Below, piece by piece: positions 36,009 through 48,124 of a DNA stretch of 64,000 bases. How positions within the stretch are numbered: the stretch's first letter is position 1; every line of letters starts with the position of its first letter. The translations under genes were made by a program, and so were the position numbers. This DNA is from Troglohyphantes excavatus (lineage: Eukaryota > Arthropoda > Arachnida > Araneae > Linyphiidae). The stretch lies in the NCBI GenBank assembly GCA_963932185.1, contig OZ010673.1, positions 60,191,897 to 60,255,896 of the forward strand, read 5' to 3'. The notes below the pieces were generated by a model. The model was not told the origin of the DNA. It was given only the letters and a program-made list of their open reading frames with translations, and searched no databases.

Positions 36009-37107
36009 TACCGTAAAAAAACCGTGTAAATAGCAGCAGTTTTGAACTTCACTGTCCATGGTCAAAAGCCTCATGGTAAAACATAATCCTCTATAAGCCG
36101 TCTTGGTCAAACAATTTTAATTTTTGATTTTGAGGGCAACAAATTTACATATATTAAAAAGTTACAGTCTATTCGCCAGCAAATGGCGGTGAATAGAAGC
36201 AGTCGCCTGGTTTTTTTTAAAAAAATCTGCTTTGATTCTGAAATTTCGAAGGTGATTATTTACTTTTTAAACAATCTTATTAAGATTTCCATAAAAAATT
36301 TACAAAAAAAAGAGTAAATACCTACAAATTATTATAAAGTTGGTAACAATAAAAATTCCTAATGACAAGTCATGAATGCACATTTTCTTTTCTGAAAGAA
36401 CAAATTAATTGATATATTATTCATATATTATTACATTTTCTTCTTAAAAAAATATTTAACAAGAAACAAAAATTTGAGAAGACGATGACAATGTTAAAAC
36501 AAGAGAGCATGACAGATTGAGAATCTGTTTTAAGTGTTTACAATTTTTAGCACCTTAAAATATATACCTTAGGTAAATAGAAGCAATTCTTCTATTTACC
36601 CGAAAAAATTACTGAATACAGTTATAAATCCACAATAAATTAACGGAAAATGATAAATGGATCTTCTTACATATTCAAAAATGTATCAGTTTGGTTAAGG
36701 ACGAGCCAAAAGTTCAGAAACTTAGATATATTATTATATATAAATATATTAATAAATATTGATACATTACATGATTATATAATATGATTATATAATAAAT
36801 ATTGATTAAATACATAAACTTAGATATATTATTAAATATTGAAAACACATGTTGTGAACGAGGTCCTCTAATCAGTAATGCTATGAAGAAACTTTATTAG
36901 TTATGTATATAAACTACCTCTGAAGTCACAGTTTACGTCCTTTTTAGTGAAATTGTGAATTTATTTGGTCTTCAAATATCTGAGATTTTATACTATATTT
37001 AAAAATAATTTTTGTATTCAATAGAGTAGCGCTACAAGCCATAACAACACGTTTCGCAAAACTGCTGCAATTCACCCGCCTGCTTCTATTAGCCCGGCTT
37101 TACGGTA
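36009..37107. mobile_element. TACCGTAAA-ended element, 1.1 kb
   Basis: The left end TACCGTAAAAAAACCGTG and the right end read inward TACCGTAAAGCCGGGCTAAT are terminal inverted repeats. GAATAGAAGCAGTCGCCTGG, GGTAAATAGAAGCAATTC and CTGCTTCTATTAGCCC recur inside on both strands. No target duplication is clear and there is no transposase; the superfamily is open. Confidence 0.6.
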
Positions 37108-37309
37108 AAACTTTTATTACCATCGGAATTATATAGTATTTATAGCAAATTTCGAAGCTTATGTCGTTTGTACAGGGGTTTAAAATGAATAACAAGATTT
37201 GAGGCTACAACATCATCAGGCATAGTGAGTTAAATACATAAAGCGATCTTGTGAAAAAATCGATCTTATTGAAAAGACTGTCTACTCAACAAAAACCGAT
37301 TTAAAAAAC

Positions 37310-37700
37310 AAACAAACAAATAAAACGCTTTTATAAATGGACGAAACTGTTTTCATTTTGACGAAATAAACGCCTGATATATGCTCCCATTGAATATTTC
37401 AATTTGTCGTTTTCTTTAAAGAAATTTATTTCGTCAAAAAAGGAGAATTAAAAAAATATATAATAATTAGATATAGTCAAGCATATGGACCTCTCGTTCC
37501 AGAGCCCAAAGCTCTATCCACTCAGCCTAGAAGATTTGATTGAATTCTGATAATATAAGTATAAGAACCAAACAACTGATGACACAGAAAAGGGCCAAAT
37601 GAGTAAATGACTTTCGTCTAAAATTTGAGGATTATTGTTTCGTCAAAAGTCATGTGATTTAATGACGAAACGATTGTCAAATATAACCAAATTAGCCTTG
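37310..37700. repeat. dispersed repeat with tRNA-like core and GTCAAAAGTCA hairpin, copy 1
   Basis: It shares with 55630-56940 and 60170-60545 a left part (AACGCCTGATATATGCTCC), a tRNA-like core (minus strand GAGTGGATAGAGC and GAGAGGTCC) and an end containing TTTCGTCAAAAGTCATGTGA and TGACGAAACGATTGTC. The single 34-bp end unit here corresponds to the array at 56350-56930. Confidence 0.65.
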
Positions 37701-37875
37701 ACGATCGTAGAACTCTCGAAAATGAAAGTGTTACTTCTGAGAGTAGATGGATGCGCGAAAGTCAGAAAAATGGCGGTCTCAAAAAAGTCAGGAAAAGAGG
37801 TCGCATTATTTCTATAATTTTCCGAATTGAACGGCGACCATAAGAGCTGTTTTAATAGCGTTAAATTGGTTTTTT

Positions 37876-38820
37876 AACCGACTGCCAAGCGCGCAACCCA
37901 AAACTCCAAAATAAAACCGCCAGATATTTAAACCGCCAAATCGCGCGGCAAGTCGAGAGGTTATAGATTCGACCATTATGTTTTTTTTTTTTTATGTTTG
38001 TTCGCGCGGGATTTCGGTTCTATTTCATATATTTGCACAATATTTTTTTAGTTGGATAGGGGATGTTTCAAAGGGGAGCAATTTGAAAAAAAATATTCGG
38101 TCATCCGGCATTTAACTATCCGGAATTCTCAAATAACCGGACCGTTTGAAAAAAAATATTGTCCGATTTCGAAAATTCCTTTTTTGTTGGATAGAGAAAA
38201 ATCCCCTTAGGCAAAATCTGCAAAAGGTAATCGGTTATCCGGTTGTTATATCTCCAGAAATGTCGATTAACCGGAGTTTTTTCAAACAATTTATCTGTTT
38301 TATATTATTTTCATTGTTTAACAGAAGTTGTACAACAATGACATTTCGTTTAACCAGCATTTATTGCAATTGATAGGGATTGTTTTACAATATACATTGT
38401 TGAGCACAAATTTCTACTTGAATTTCTTGGTGAATAATAATAGGGGGCAAAGCCCCCGCTAAATTAAAAACTAAAAAGTGAAAAATAAAATATTCTTTCT
38501 AGAAAAAATGAAAACCGACTTAAGGAAAATGCGCTAAAAAGTAAATTTTTCTTTTAATTTTACGACCAAATTGAATAAATTGAATTATTGAATATCGATT
38601 TTATACTTATTACAACTTTTTGAAGTTGGTGCCGATTTACAATAATCATACATAAATTTTGGCACCAATTTCGAAAAGTTTTAATAAGTATAAAATCGAT
38701 ATTCAATAATTAAATTTTTTCAACTTGGTCGTAAAATTAAAAATTATTTTTTACTTTTTAGCGCATTTTCCTTAAGTTGGTTTTCCTTTTTTCTAGAAAG
38801 ATTATTTTATAATTAATTTT
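37876..38820. repeat. second copy of palindromic-element left arm plus core
   Basis: It matches 25797-26755: TAACCGACTGCCAAGCGCGC, AGGGGATGTTTCA at 38055, one 217-type monomer in reverse orientation (38100-38340), GAATTTCTTGGTGAATAATA, then the palindromic core 38475-38815. The right arm and the array are absent, so this copy shows the state with one monomer. Confidence 0.65.
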
Positions 38821-40317
38821 AAACTTTTTACAGATAATCAAAGTGATGAATTAGTAGAACGAGATCAGTATCGTGCAGATATTATTAATCCTTATTATAT
38901 TTAACAGTTTCCAATAAATTTTAATATTTATAACATTAAAATGGCAACACATCATATAATTCTATTTCTTTTAATTGGGGATTTTTAATGGATAATTTCA
39001 ATTTACTCAAACGAAAGCATTCAGAAAACTAGTCACATGATGTCTAGATTGTGTTTATAGATCATATGATTTTCCCACCAAATCTAGAGTATCCTTACCA
39101 ATATGCTGCAATAAAAGAAATTTATATGAAACCTCCATTAAAAACATATTTAAAAGATATAAAGCAAGAGCCTTGATTGGAATATTTTGCTTATGGAAGC
39201 TATGTCGAACGTTTTCACCACATGGTGCTTTTCAAAATTTCGAATCTTTTCATTTATGAATGTAATTACTAATTATTTTAGATCTTCTATTCCAGTTGTC
39301 AGTGTCATTAAGCTAATGAAAATTAAATTTCAACGTGTTAAAGTTTTACAAAGGTTCGGTTTAGACCTGTTAATTTCCATTGCTTAATCTAGAAAAATCT
39401 GTTAAAAAGGATGCTAGGTTTTAATTACGTGCATAGTAATATTTTAATAACCCGCATAAAACAGACGTTTCTTATTATTAGGCAACACATGACTATTTCC
39501 TCATTTCAATTTATACATTCTGCCAATCTGCAATCACATAAATGTTTATCAAAATATGTTGCAATATGATACATTGAACTATTTATAAATTTGAGGGGAT
39601 AAATTAATAAATTTGTAAACGAAAAATTTCTAAATTAAAATGAAGCAAAAAGTATTAAATTTTATCTGTTTACTATCTTTTAAATTTCATCAATAAAATA
39701 AATGTATAAAATTTTCAAATAGACGTTCGTTAAACATAAAAAACTCCGACATTAGTACAAAAAAAACAAACAGAAATAGTGTATTATGATTGCAAATGCG
39801 AATTAAAATGCTAAACAAGTTATAATATTATTTCCCAACCTCTCTCAACCCTACTAGAAAAGAAATATTATTATTTAGAATTAAAAAAAAATTCAATGCA
39901 CTTAAAACAAAAATGTTTTTTATACCAAATGATCGATTTTGCAGAATTAAAAAAAAATTAATGTATCGGAAAAAGTTAAAAATATTTTCAAAATATTTTC
40001 ATTTTGTTTGAAAAATTAAATTGTTAAATTCCTTGCTTTATGCCATGTAATCAAGTTTCTGAAATTATAAAAGAAAAATGAAAACCAAAAGTAAAATAAA
40101 CAAATTATATTTTTTGTAGCTTTATTCCGGATTTACAAGAGAACTTTTGGCATACCAAATGTTATTCCGGACCATACCAAATGTTATTATTGTGTTTTTC
40201 TGGTCTACCTACTTAAACCCGAGTGTACGTTTGATTAATCGTCAAAACCGATTAATTGTAACATCGAGTAATTCCAAAATTAATTGATCGTAACATCGAT
40301 AAATCGTCAAATCGAGT
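38821..40317. other. intergenic, nothing recognised
   Basis: AT-rich with no exon or repeat I can support, apart from short repeats of AATCGTCAAA and GTAACATCGA just before the minisatellite (40236-40315). Confidence 0.4.
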
Positions 40318-41003
40318 TATGGAAATCTATTTGCCAAGTAATGGAAATCTATTTGCCTAGTAATGGAAATTTATTTGCCTAGTAATGGAAAGCTATTTGC
40401 CTACTAATGGAAATTTATTTACCTAGTAATGGAAAACTACTTGCCTACTAATGGAAATTTATTTGCTTAGTAATGGAAATATATTTGCCTAGTAATGGAA
40501 ATCTATTTGCATAGTAATGGAAAGCTATTTGCCTACTAATGGAAATTTATTAGCCTAGTATTGGAAATATATTTGCCTAGTAATGGAAAGCTATTTGCCT
40601 ACTAATAGAAATTTATTTACCCAGTAATGGAAAACTACTTGCCTACTAATGGAAATTTATTTGCTTAGTAATGAAAATCTATTTGCCTAGTAATGGAAAT
40701 CTATTTGCCTAGTAATGAAAATCTATTTGCCTAGTAATGCAAAGCTACTTGCCTACTAATGGAAATATATTTGCCTAGTAATGGAAATATTTTTGCCTAG
40801 TAATGGAAATCTTTTTGCCTAGTAATGGAAATCTATTTGCCTAGTAATGGAAAGCTATTCACCTACTAATGTAAATTTATTTGCCTAGTAATGGAAATCA
40901 ATTTGCCTAGTAATGAAAATAAATTTGCCTAGTAAGGGAAACCTATTTGCCTAGTAATGGAAATCTATTTGCCTGGTAATAGAAATTTAATTGCCTATAA
41001 TGG
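40318..41003. repeat. 22-bp minisatellite, array 1
   Basis: About 31 units of TAATGGAAATCTATTTGCCT+AG, with recurring variants (GAAAGCTATTTGCC, GAAATTTATTT). It opens the first unit of the tandem duplication that carries the 42-residue peptide genes. Array 2 is at 44312-45220. Confidence 0.95.
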
Positions 41004-41303
41004 TTTGGTTTTCATAAGGATGAAAAGGTCATCATAGCGGATGACATTCGCCATGAGAGAAAGACTCTGGAAAGTAAGGCCGTAACAGAGGCCCCAACAT
41101 CTGGGCAAGGCTTCAGTTTGCCATGCCGTGCCAGTAGGCTCTGTGTTTTGGATCAAGTCTCGGCTACACAGTGATAGATATTCTGCATTAAAGCAGCAAG
41201 ATTTCGGGGTGCATTGCCCTAACGTGGTGGCCCTAAAGTGAACAATGGAAGAGTGGAGTGATTAAGGGAAAAAAAAGGCTACAAAGGGGTAGATATTCGG
41301 TAG

Positions 41304-41763
41304 ATTAAAAAAAGGTACTTAAAAATGAGTACCGGAGCTTAATCGTTTTTCTTTGAGTACTGTTGCATCTTAAATGAACGATAATGTACATTTACGATTT
41401 TATTAGTTACTCAATTATCTTACTTCTCATTCTTTTGGCACACCTCTTTTTTAACATTTTTTCTGTTTATAGCTTCTTTACGTCTCTCTGGTAAGTTTAA
41501 CGTATAAGGCTCTGAATTGCAGTGCCTGAGGATATAGGTTCGATTACCAGTAAGTCTTGGTTGTAATTGTTGATATTTATTGAAAGTGATCGATGAGGCA
41601 GCCATTTTGGCTAGCATCTGCAAAATGTACTCTTTTTTGAGTACACGTCTTTTCCAAAATTGAAACTTATTATTATTAAACTACTTAGGAGCCATGTTAC
41701 GTATCGAATATACTCAAAAATGAGTAAATTTTACTTATTTTCGAGTACCTATTTTTAACAGTG
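41304..41763. mobile_element. CACTGTTAAAAA-ended MITE copy in unit 1
   Basis: It runs from TTAAAAAAAGGTACTTAAAA to ATTTTTAACAGTG followed by TA. Relatives are at 34875, 54881 and 59429. Unit 2 keeps only the left end (45465-45600), indicating a deletion there or a different copy. Confidence 0.6.
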
Positions 41764-41871
41764 TATTTTTTAAGAAGAATGGTACATTAGTTTGTGATCC
41801 AAGGTATAAGAGGGTCTTGTACCATTGATGATTTGTGTGCAGTTTTTGTTTAATTACTTAAAAATGTTTTA

Positions 41872-41873
<2 letters not shown>

Positions 41874-41957
<84 letters not shown>
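41874..41957. repeat. (TA)n microsatellite
   Basis: About 42 uninterrupted TA dinucleotides, followed by AAAGGATAATAAAGGATA short tandem units. Confidence 0.95.
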
Positions 41958-41959
<2 letters not shown>

Positions 41960-42084
41960 GATAATAAAGGATATAAAGGATAATAAAGAATAAAGGTAGA
42001 AAGTGATTTTATGGGTTAAAATAAAAAACAATGATAAATAAGAACTTGCCGATGAAATTTTTAAAATAGTTAAATGATCCAAGA

Positions 42085-42092
42085 TATAAAAG
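42085..42092 (+). promoter_or_regulatory. TATA box of 42-residue peptide gene A
   Basis: TATAAAAG in the context GATCCAAGATATAAAAGTCT, identical in gene B at 45742-45761. It lies 240 bp upstream of the ATG, so the 5' leader is about 200 nt unless spliced. Confidence 0.75.
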
Positions 42093-42324
42093 TCTCACTG
42101 ATATATTTTTATTTAATTCATTTCCCATTCTATTGATTAAAAAATACTCTAATTAAAATAATGACGCACCAAATGCAAACCGACAGCCCAGATGTTTGCT
42201 AGTGGAAATATTTCCTCATATGCATATGCTCATAATATTGCCATTGCAATAAGCAAAATTATCATTCTCCTCTTAAGTATCACCCTCATTAGATCGACAG
42301 CTGCGCAATCAACTGCTTTCAAGT

Positions 42325-42453
42325 ATGAACGACCGCCGACTCATGTGTGTACTCCTGGCCGTTGCCTGCCTACTTTCTGCGGCATATGCGATGCAAGATC
42401 CCGTTGGGCACTTTGCAGGCAAGATTAACTCGGTAATGGCCATGTTTGGATAG
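42325..42453 (+). CDS. 42-residue secreted peptide precursor A
   Basis: ATG AAC GAC ... TAG, 42 codons. Residues 1-22 (MNDRRLMCVLLAVACLLSAA..) are a signal peptide ending AYA. The mature peptide is about 20 residues: MQDPVGHFAGKIN followed by SVMAMFG. The terminal Gly after Phe suggests conversion to a C-terminal amide. It is linear (no Cys), short and partly amphipathic. An overlapping longer frame starting at 42192 (78 codons) also looks secretory. However, the changes between the two gene copies are silent or conservative only in the 42-codon frame, so I choose this one. Family not recognised; linear amidated peptides of this size include antimicrobial, venom and neuropeptide types. Confidence 0.75.
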   Translation: MNDRRLMCVLLAVACLLSAAYAMQDPVGHFAGKINSVMAMFG

Positions 42454-44311
42454 TGATGACCGTGTATTAGAAAATGCATTCTTGGATCCCACGAAGAGAA
42501 ATTTCTGTGGAAGTCAAGATGAATGCCAGGGAGACTTCCGATTCTCTATATTTTTGGACTACGCCACTGAGCCGAGCATCACATCAAAGTTAATTATTGT
42601 TTTTTTATTAACTTTATACACGAATTGAAATTGAATTTTAAAAAAGTGACTGCAATCATCACATCATTAAAAAAAATAACTATTGGTTGTATTCATCCCC
42701 AAAAATGTCCGAGTGATATTTAAATGAGTGTTAAATGTCACTTTGCGAAATTAAATGTATAGTATTAAATGTTTGATTATTATTTTCAATTTAATGCCAA
42801 AAATGTCTGTCAAAACTGGATTTAAATTTAAATAATTTTTTTTTATCATACCTGTAAAAAACAGAGAAAGATATGTACGAAATAAATTTCATTGTACTAA
42901 AATAAAAATATCTAATTTTCTGGTTTTGTGTAATTATTATTTAAAAAATAATCAGTTTACCAGAAACGCTTAAGTTCGCTTGTCGTGGAATGTTTCTAAA
43001 TAAGGAATAAACTTCTTATATTTCTGTGTATTTTTAAACTTTAGATAGTCTTTTGTTGTAGAATAGAAATATTGTTTAAAACTTAAAGTTAGTTGTATGA
43101 TTTAAAATATTAAATAATTGTCAAGATAACTAGTTTTTATTTTAATATAAATAAGTTATTTGAGCTTTTGTATATAGTATGTAAAAATAAGAATTCATCT
43201 TTTTATATTTTAATTGTATTTGTTAATTGTATTGAAACATGTTTTGTAATTTATAAAACAAAAACTAATAGTTTACAAATTGCAATCATCTTAATATTTT
43301 TGCATAATTGTGAATCTAAATGTGTTTCCGCGAATTAATTAAATTGAAATGGGAATTTAGAGTACATAGAAAATATGCATTTTACTACAGTTACTACATA
43401 ACTTTATGTGACACTGTATAGTTGGTACATTCCTTTACACCTGAAATTTTTATTTCAACACAAACAAATACAGGTTTACATGTTTATAATTGGTAATGTT
43501 TATATATAGTATAAAATATTTGGTTAACACAAAGAACCGGAAAAAGTTTGGGGTAAACAATGTGCTATATACTAATGTGCTTAAATATTTTTCGAGAATC
43601 AGTTTATAAATAATATTTTTTCTATCAATGTATTTTTATAATTAGGGCGGGGGGGGGGGACGGCATATGTAATAAGTTTATCTTTTAACGAAGAGTAAAC
43701 CATTCATATCAAATTGTATTGCACAAAAATTGTCAAAACTATTTTGTGACTTCTAAAGATTATACATAGTTATCCATAAAAAGTCCCCATTTCAAGATAA
43801 ATCGAAACGATAAGATACATTAAAAAGTACTTTTCAGTTTTAATTTCGAATGAAGTTTATCATTTTAAAACAGATGTAACAGATTTAAAAACAAATGAGC
43901 TTCGAAATTAAACCTTAAAACAGATTTAACGAATATTAAAATGCTTACTGACAACATAAGACTAATAAAATTCGATAAACTGAAGTCAATGTTTGGTATC
44001 ATAGCACTTAGTTAACTAATTGTTAAACAAGTGAAGGAATGTTTTTTTCAATTTCATAACAGAAAAATACTTAAGAATGTAAAAAGTTATGATTTTTTGT
44101 ATAGCGATAAATGAGCTTTATTTCCCTTACAAATTCTACAAACAGTATTCATATTTTAATAAAATACCAATACAAGTTGTAAAAGTTTATATTTTATAAC
44201 AAAGTAAGTAGATTCAATTATATCGACAAAATAATTTTTTATGCATATAGCGGTGGGTAAGCGATAATTACCTTACCCAAAATTGTCCATTAGTGGGTTC
44301 CTCTGTCAAAA
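42454..44311 (+). other. 3' flank of peptide gene A
   Basis: AT-rich. It corresponds to 46122-48100 in unit 2. Polyadenylation signals such as CGAAATAAATTTCA (42889) are conserved (46565). A 60-codon frame at 42446-42628 is not maintained in unit 2 beyond its first part, so I treat it as untranslated. Confidence 0.45.
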
Positions 44312-45220
44312 TAGCGGAAATCTATTCGCCTAGCAATGGAAAATTATTTGCGGAGTAATGGAAATCTATTTGCCTAGTAATGGAAATATATTTGCATAGT
44401 AATGGAAAACTATTTGCATAGTAATGGAAAACTATTGCCTAGTAATGGAAATCTATTTGTCTAGTAATGAAAATCTATTTGCCTAGTAATGGAAATCTAT
44501 TTGCATAGTATTGGAAATCTATTTGCATAGTAATGGAAAACTATTGCCTAGTAATAGAAATCTATTTGCCTAGTAATGGGAATCTATTTGCCTTGTAATG
44601 AAAATCTATTTGTCTAGTAATGGAAAGCATTTGCCTAGTAATGGAGATCAATTTGCCTAGTAATGGAAAGCTATTCGCCTAGTAATGGAAATATATTTCC
44701 TAGTAATAAAAATCTATTTACCTAGTAATGGAAATCTATTTGTCTATTAAAGGAAAGTTACTTGCCTAGTAATGTAAATCTATTTTCCTAGTATTGGAAA
44801 TCTATTTGCATAGTTATAGAAAGCCATTTGCTTAGTAATGGAAATCTATTGCCTGGTAATGGAAATCTATTTGCCTAGTAATGTAAATATATTGGTCTAG
44901 AAATGGAGATCTATTTGTCAAGTAATGGAAAGCTATTTGCTTAGTAATGGAAATATATTGCCTAGTAATGAAAACCTATTTGCCTAGTATTGGAAATCTA
45001 TTTGCATAGTAATGAAAAACTATTACCTAGTAATGGAAATCTGTTTGCCTAGTAATGGAAATCTCTTTCCTAGTAATGGAAATCTATTTGTCTAGTAATG
45101 GAAAGCTATTGCCTAGTAATGGAAATATATTTGCCTAGTATTGGAAATCTATGTGCCTAGTATTGGAAATCTATTTCCCTAGTAACGAAAATCTATTTGC
45201 CTAGATATGGAAATCTATTT
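44312..45220. repeat. 22-bp minisatellite, array 2
   Basis: About 41 units of the same 22-mer as array 1 (TAATGGAAATCTATTTGCCT+AG), with frequent 21-bp units lacking one base (AAACTATTGCCTAG). It opens the second unit of the duplication. Confidence 0.95.
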
Positions 45221-45749
45221 GATTGGAATGGTTGGGTTTTGAAGATGAATAGGTCCTCATAGCGGATGACATTTCCCATGGCGGAGAGACTCCGGCAAGT
45301 ATGGCCGTTAGAGAGGCTTCTCTACATGTCAAGACTTCAGTGTGCATTGCCGTGGCAGGGGCTTTGTGTTTGGGGCAAGACTCGGCTACAAAGTGGTGGA
45401 TATTTGGCAAGCGAACAAGATTTCGGTGCGCATTGCCGTAGCAACTTATTCGTGATCCTTACACAGTAAAAAAAGGGTACTCAAAAATGAGTACCTGAAC
45501 CCACTAGTTTTTCTTTGAGTACAATTGCATCGTAAATGGGCGATGGCGCACTTATCGCATTTTCTAAAAAAATATGAGCATTATGATTAAATATTGTTAA
45601 AATCAGCTTTTGGTTATTAATTGATACAATTAAATAAAGGATAATTAAGGTGGAAAGTGATTTTATGGGTTAAAATAAAAAAAACAATGAATTATGGGTT
45701 AAAATAAGATTTTGCCGATGACATTTTTAAAAAAGTTAATGATCCAAGA

Positions 45750-45757
45750 TATAAAAG
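45750..45757 (+). promoter_or_regulatory. TATA box of 42-residue peptide gene B
   Basis: TATAAAAG, 243 bp before the ATG, same surroundings as gene A. Confidence 0.75.
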
Positions 45758-45992
45758 TCTCACCTACATATTTTTATTTAATCTAATTTCTATTTCTATT
45801 CAATAAAAAAAATACTCTAATTAAAATATTGGCGCACCATATGCAAACTGACAGCCCAGATGTTTGACAGTTTAAATTTTTCCTCATATGCATATGCTCA
45901 TAATATTGCCATTGCAATAAGCAAAATTATCATTCTCCTCTTAAGTATCACCCTCATTGGACAGACAGCTGCGCAATCAACTGCTTTCAAGT

Positions 45993-46121
45993 ATGAACGA
46001 CCGCCGACTCATGTGTGTACTCCTGGCCGTTGCCTGCCTACTTTCTGCGGCATATGCGATGCAAGATCCCGTAGGGCACTTTGCGGGCAAGATAAACGCG
46101 GTAATGGGACTGTTTGGATAG
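45993..46121 (+). CDS. 42-residue secreted peptide precursor B
   Basis: Same 22-residue signal peptide as gene A and a mature peptide MQDPVGHFAGKIN followed by AVMGLFG. Against gene A the codon changes are GTT/GTA, GCA/GCG and ATT/ATA (silent), and Ser/Ala, Ala/Gly, Met/Leu (conservative). In the overlapping longer frame the same substitutions would give Trp/Arg and Arg/Gly, which argues that the 42-codon frame is the translated one. The predicted C-terminal amide is retained. Confidence 0.75.
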   Translation: MNDRRLMCVLLAVACLLSAAYAMQDPVGHFAGKINAVMGLFG

Positions 46122-46688
46122 TGATGAAGGTGTATTAGAAAATGCGTTCTTGGATCCCATGAAGAGAAATTTCCGTGTAAATCAAGATGAATTTCAGGGA
46201 GACCTTCCGATTATCTATATGTTTGGACTACGGCACTGAGCGGATCATAAAATCAAAGTTTATTTTAAAGTTAATCAAAGTTTTATTATTGGTATCATAT
46301 TCACTTTATATATGAGTTGTAATTAAATTTCAAAAAGCTTCTGTGCAATCATCGAACCTCTAAAAAAAGTTTTAGATTGTTGGTGGTATTCTTCCCAAGA
46401 AATTGTTTTTTATATGAGAGTGAAATGTTTGCATGAAAAATTACATGTCTAGCATTAAATGTTAGATTATTATTTTCAATTTATAGCCAAAAATTCTTGT
46501 CAAAACTGGATCTAAATTAAGATAAATTTCTCTGAGATCTTTAAAAGAAGATAAACGTATGTCCAAAATAAATTTCAATGTAATAAAATATAAACGACTA
46601 ATATTTTGGTCTTGTGTACTTATTATTATAATGATAATTAGTTTAAAGGAACGTTTAATGTCGTGGAATGTTTTTAAATAAGGAATAA

Positions 46689-47023
46689 CCCAGCAAAAAA
46701 AGTCAGCATAAAACCTTCATCAAAATTTTGAAATCGAAGGTTTTATGCAGGAAAACTGTAGGTTTTTTGAAGATCTATAAAATTAAAGGTTTTTGTTTCA
46801 ATGTCCTTCTTAAAAACTGCAAAATACCTTCATAAAAACCTGAAAAAAATCTTCAATTCTTAATCATGAAGGGAAAATGCAGATATTTTAAAGGTTTTAT
46901 GCAGGAAAATTTGAAACTTTAAAAAAACTGCAGTTTTTTGTTTCAATATCCTTTATAAAACCTTCAAAAAACCTTCAATTTGACAATTTTGATGAAGGTT
47001 TCATGCTGGCTTTTTTTGCTGGG
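46689..47023. mobile_element. CCCAGCAAAAAA-ended MITE, 335 bp
   Basis: Terminal inverted repeats of about 40 bp: CCCAGCAAAAAAAGTCAGCA at the left and, inward from the right, CCCAGCAAAAAAAGCCAGCA. The rest is built of AAAACCTTCA/TGAAGGTTTT motifs. The paralogous unit 1 has the uninterrupted site GGAATAAACTTC at about 43005, so the insertion postdates the tandem duplication. Confidence 0.85.
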
Positions 47024-48124
47024 AAACTTATCGTACTTCTGTGTGTATTTTTAAACATTAGATAGACTTTTCCTTTAGAGTAAAAATATTGTTTAAATCT
47101 TAAAGGCTGTGTACTTATATGATGTAAAATATTAAATAATTTTCAAGATAACTTAATTTTTATGTTAATATAAATAGATTATTTAAACTTTTGCATATTG
47201 TATAGAAAATACGATTACATACATTTATTGTGCAACATTTTTAGTAATTTATAAAGTTTATATAACGGAAACTAATAATTTAAAAATTTGGCTATCATTA
47301 TAATATTTTTGCATAATTCTGATTCTAAATCTGTTTTCATTAATTTATTATATTGAAATGTCATTTCACGTATATATAACTGGAAATTTTTGTAGCAAAC
47401 AATGTGCACTAATGGGTTGAAGTATTTTTCGAGAGTTTCTGAATAATATTTTTTATCAATTTATTTTTATAATTAGGGGAGAGAGTGAGTGTGTGTGAGA
47501 GAGAGTGGTATATGTAATAAGTTTAGGTTTTCATAAAGAGAAAAGCATTTATTTAAAACTGTATTGCACATAAATTGTCAAAACTTTTTTGTGTTTTTTA
47601 AAGATTTTACATAGTTATCTATAAAAAAGTTTTCACTTCAAGAGAAGTTGAAATGAAAAGAACCATTAAAATGTATCTTCTGTTTTAATTCCAAATTAAG
47701 TATTAAAATTTAAAATATATGTTACATATTTTAAAACAGATGAGCCTAGAAATTAAACCTTAAAACAGATTTAACGAGTTTTAAATTACTGACTGACAAC
47801 ATAAGACAAATAAAATTCGATAAACTGGACTCAATGTGTGATATCATAGTACTTAGTTAACTAACTGTCAAACAAGAGAAGAAAATAATTTTCCCAATTT
47901 CATAACAGAAAAATAATTAAGAACTTAAAAGAACAATGCTTTTTGGCATATCGATAAATAGGTTTTATTTTCCATACAAATTCTACATATTGTAATAATA
48001 CTTTAATAAAATACCTATACAAGTTGTAAAAGTTTTATATTTTATAACAAAGTAAATAGATTTAATTGTATATTGACAAACTCCTTTTTTTTTGTAAACC
48101 GGTGGGAAAGCGATTATTGCCATA

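Noticed and set aside
40318..41003. CRISPR-like array
   Set aside because: The 22-bp units are contiguous with no spacers and the genome is eukaryotic; it is a minisatellite.
41858..42082. Frame of alternating Tyr-Ile on the minus strand
   Set aside because: It is a translated (TA)n microsatellite.
42192..42428. 78-codon frame with hydrophobic N terminus overlapping peptide gene A
   Set aside because: Substitutions between the duplicated copies are silent or conservative in the 42-codon frame and radical in this one.
42446..42628. 60-codon frame after the peptide A stop
   Set aside because: In unit 2 it is altered by substitutions and ends early; no signal peptide or splice context. Treated as 3' untranslated sequence.
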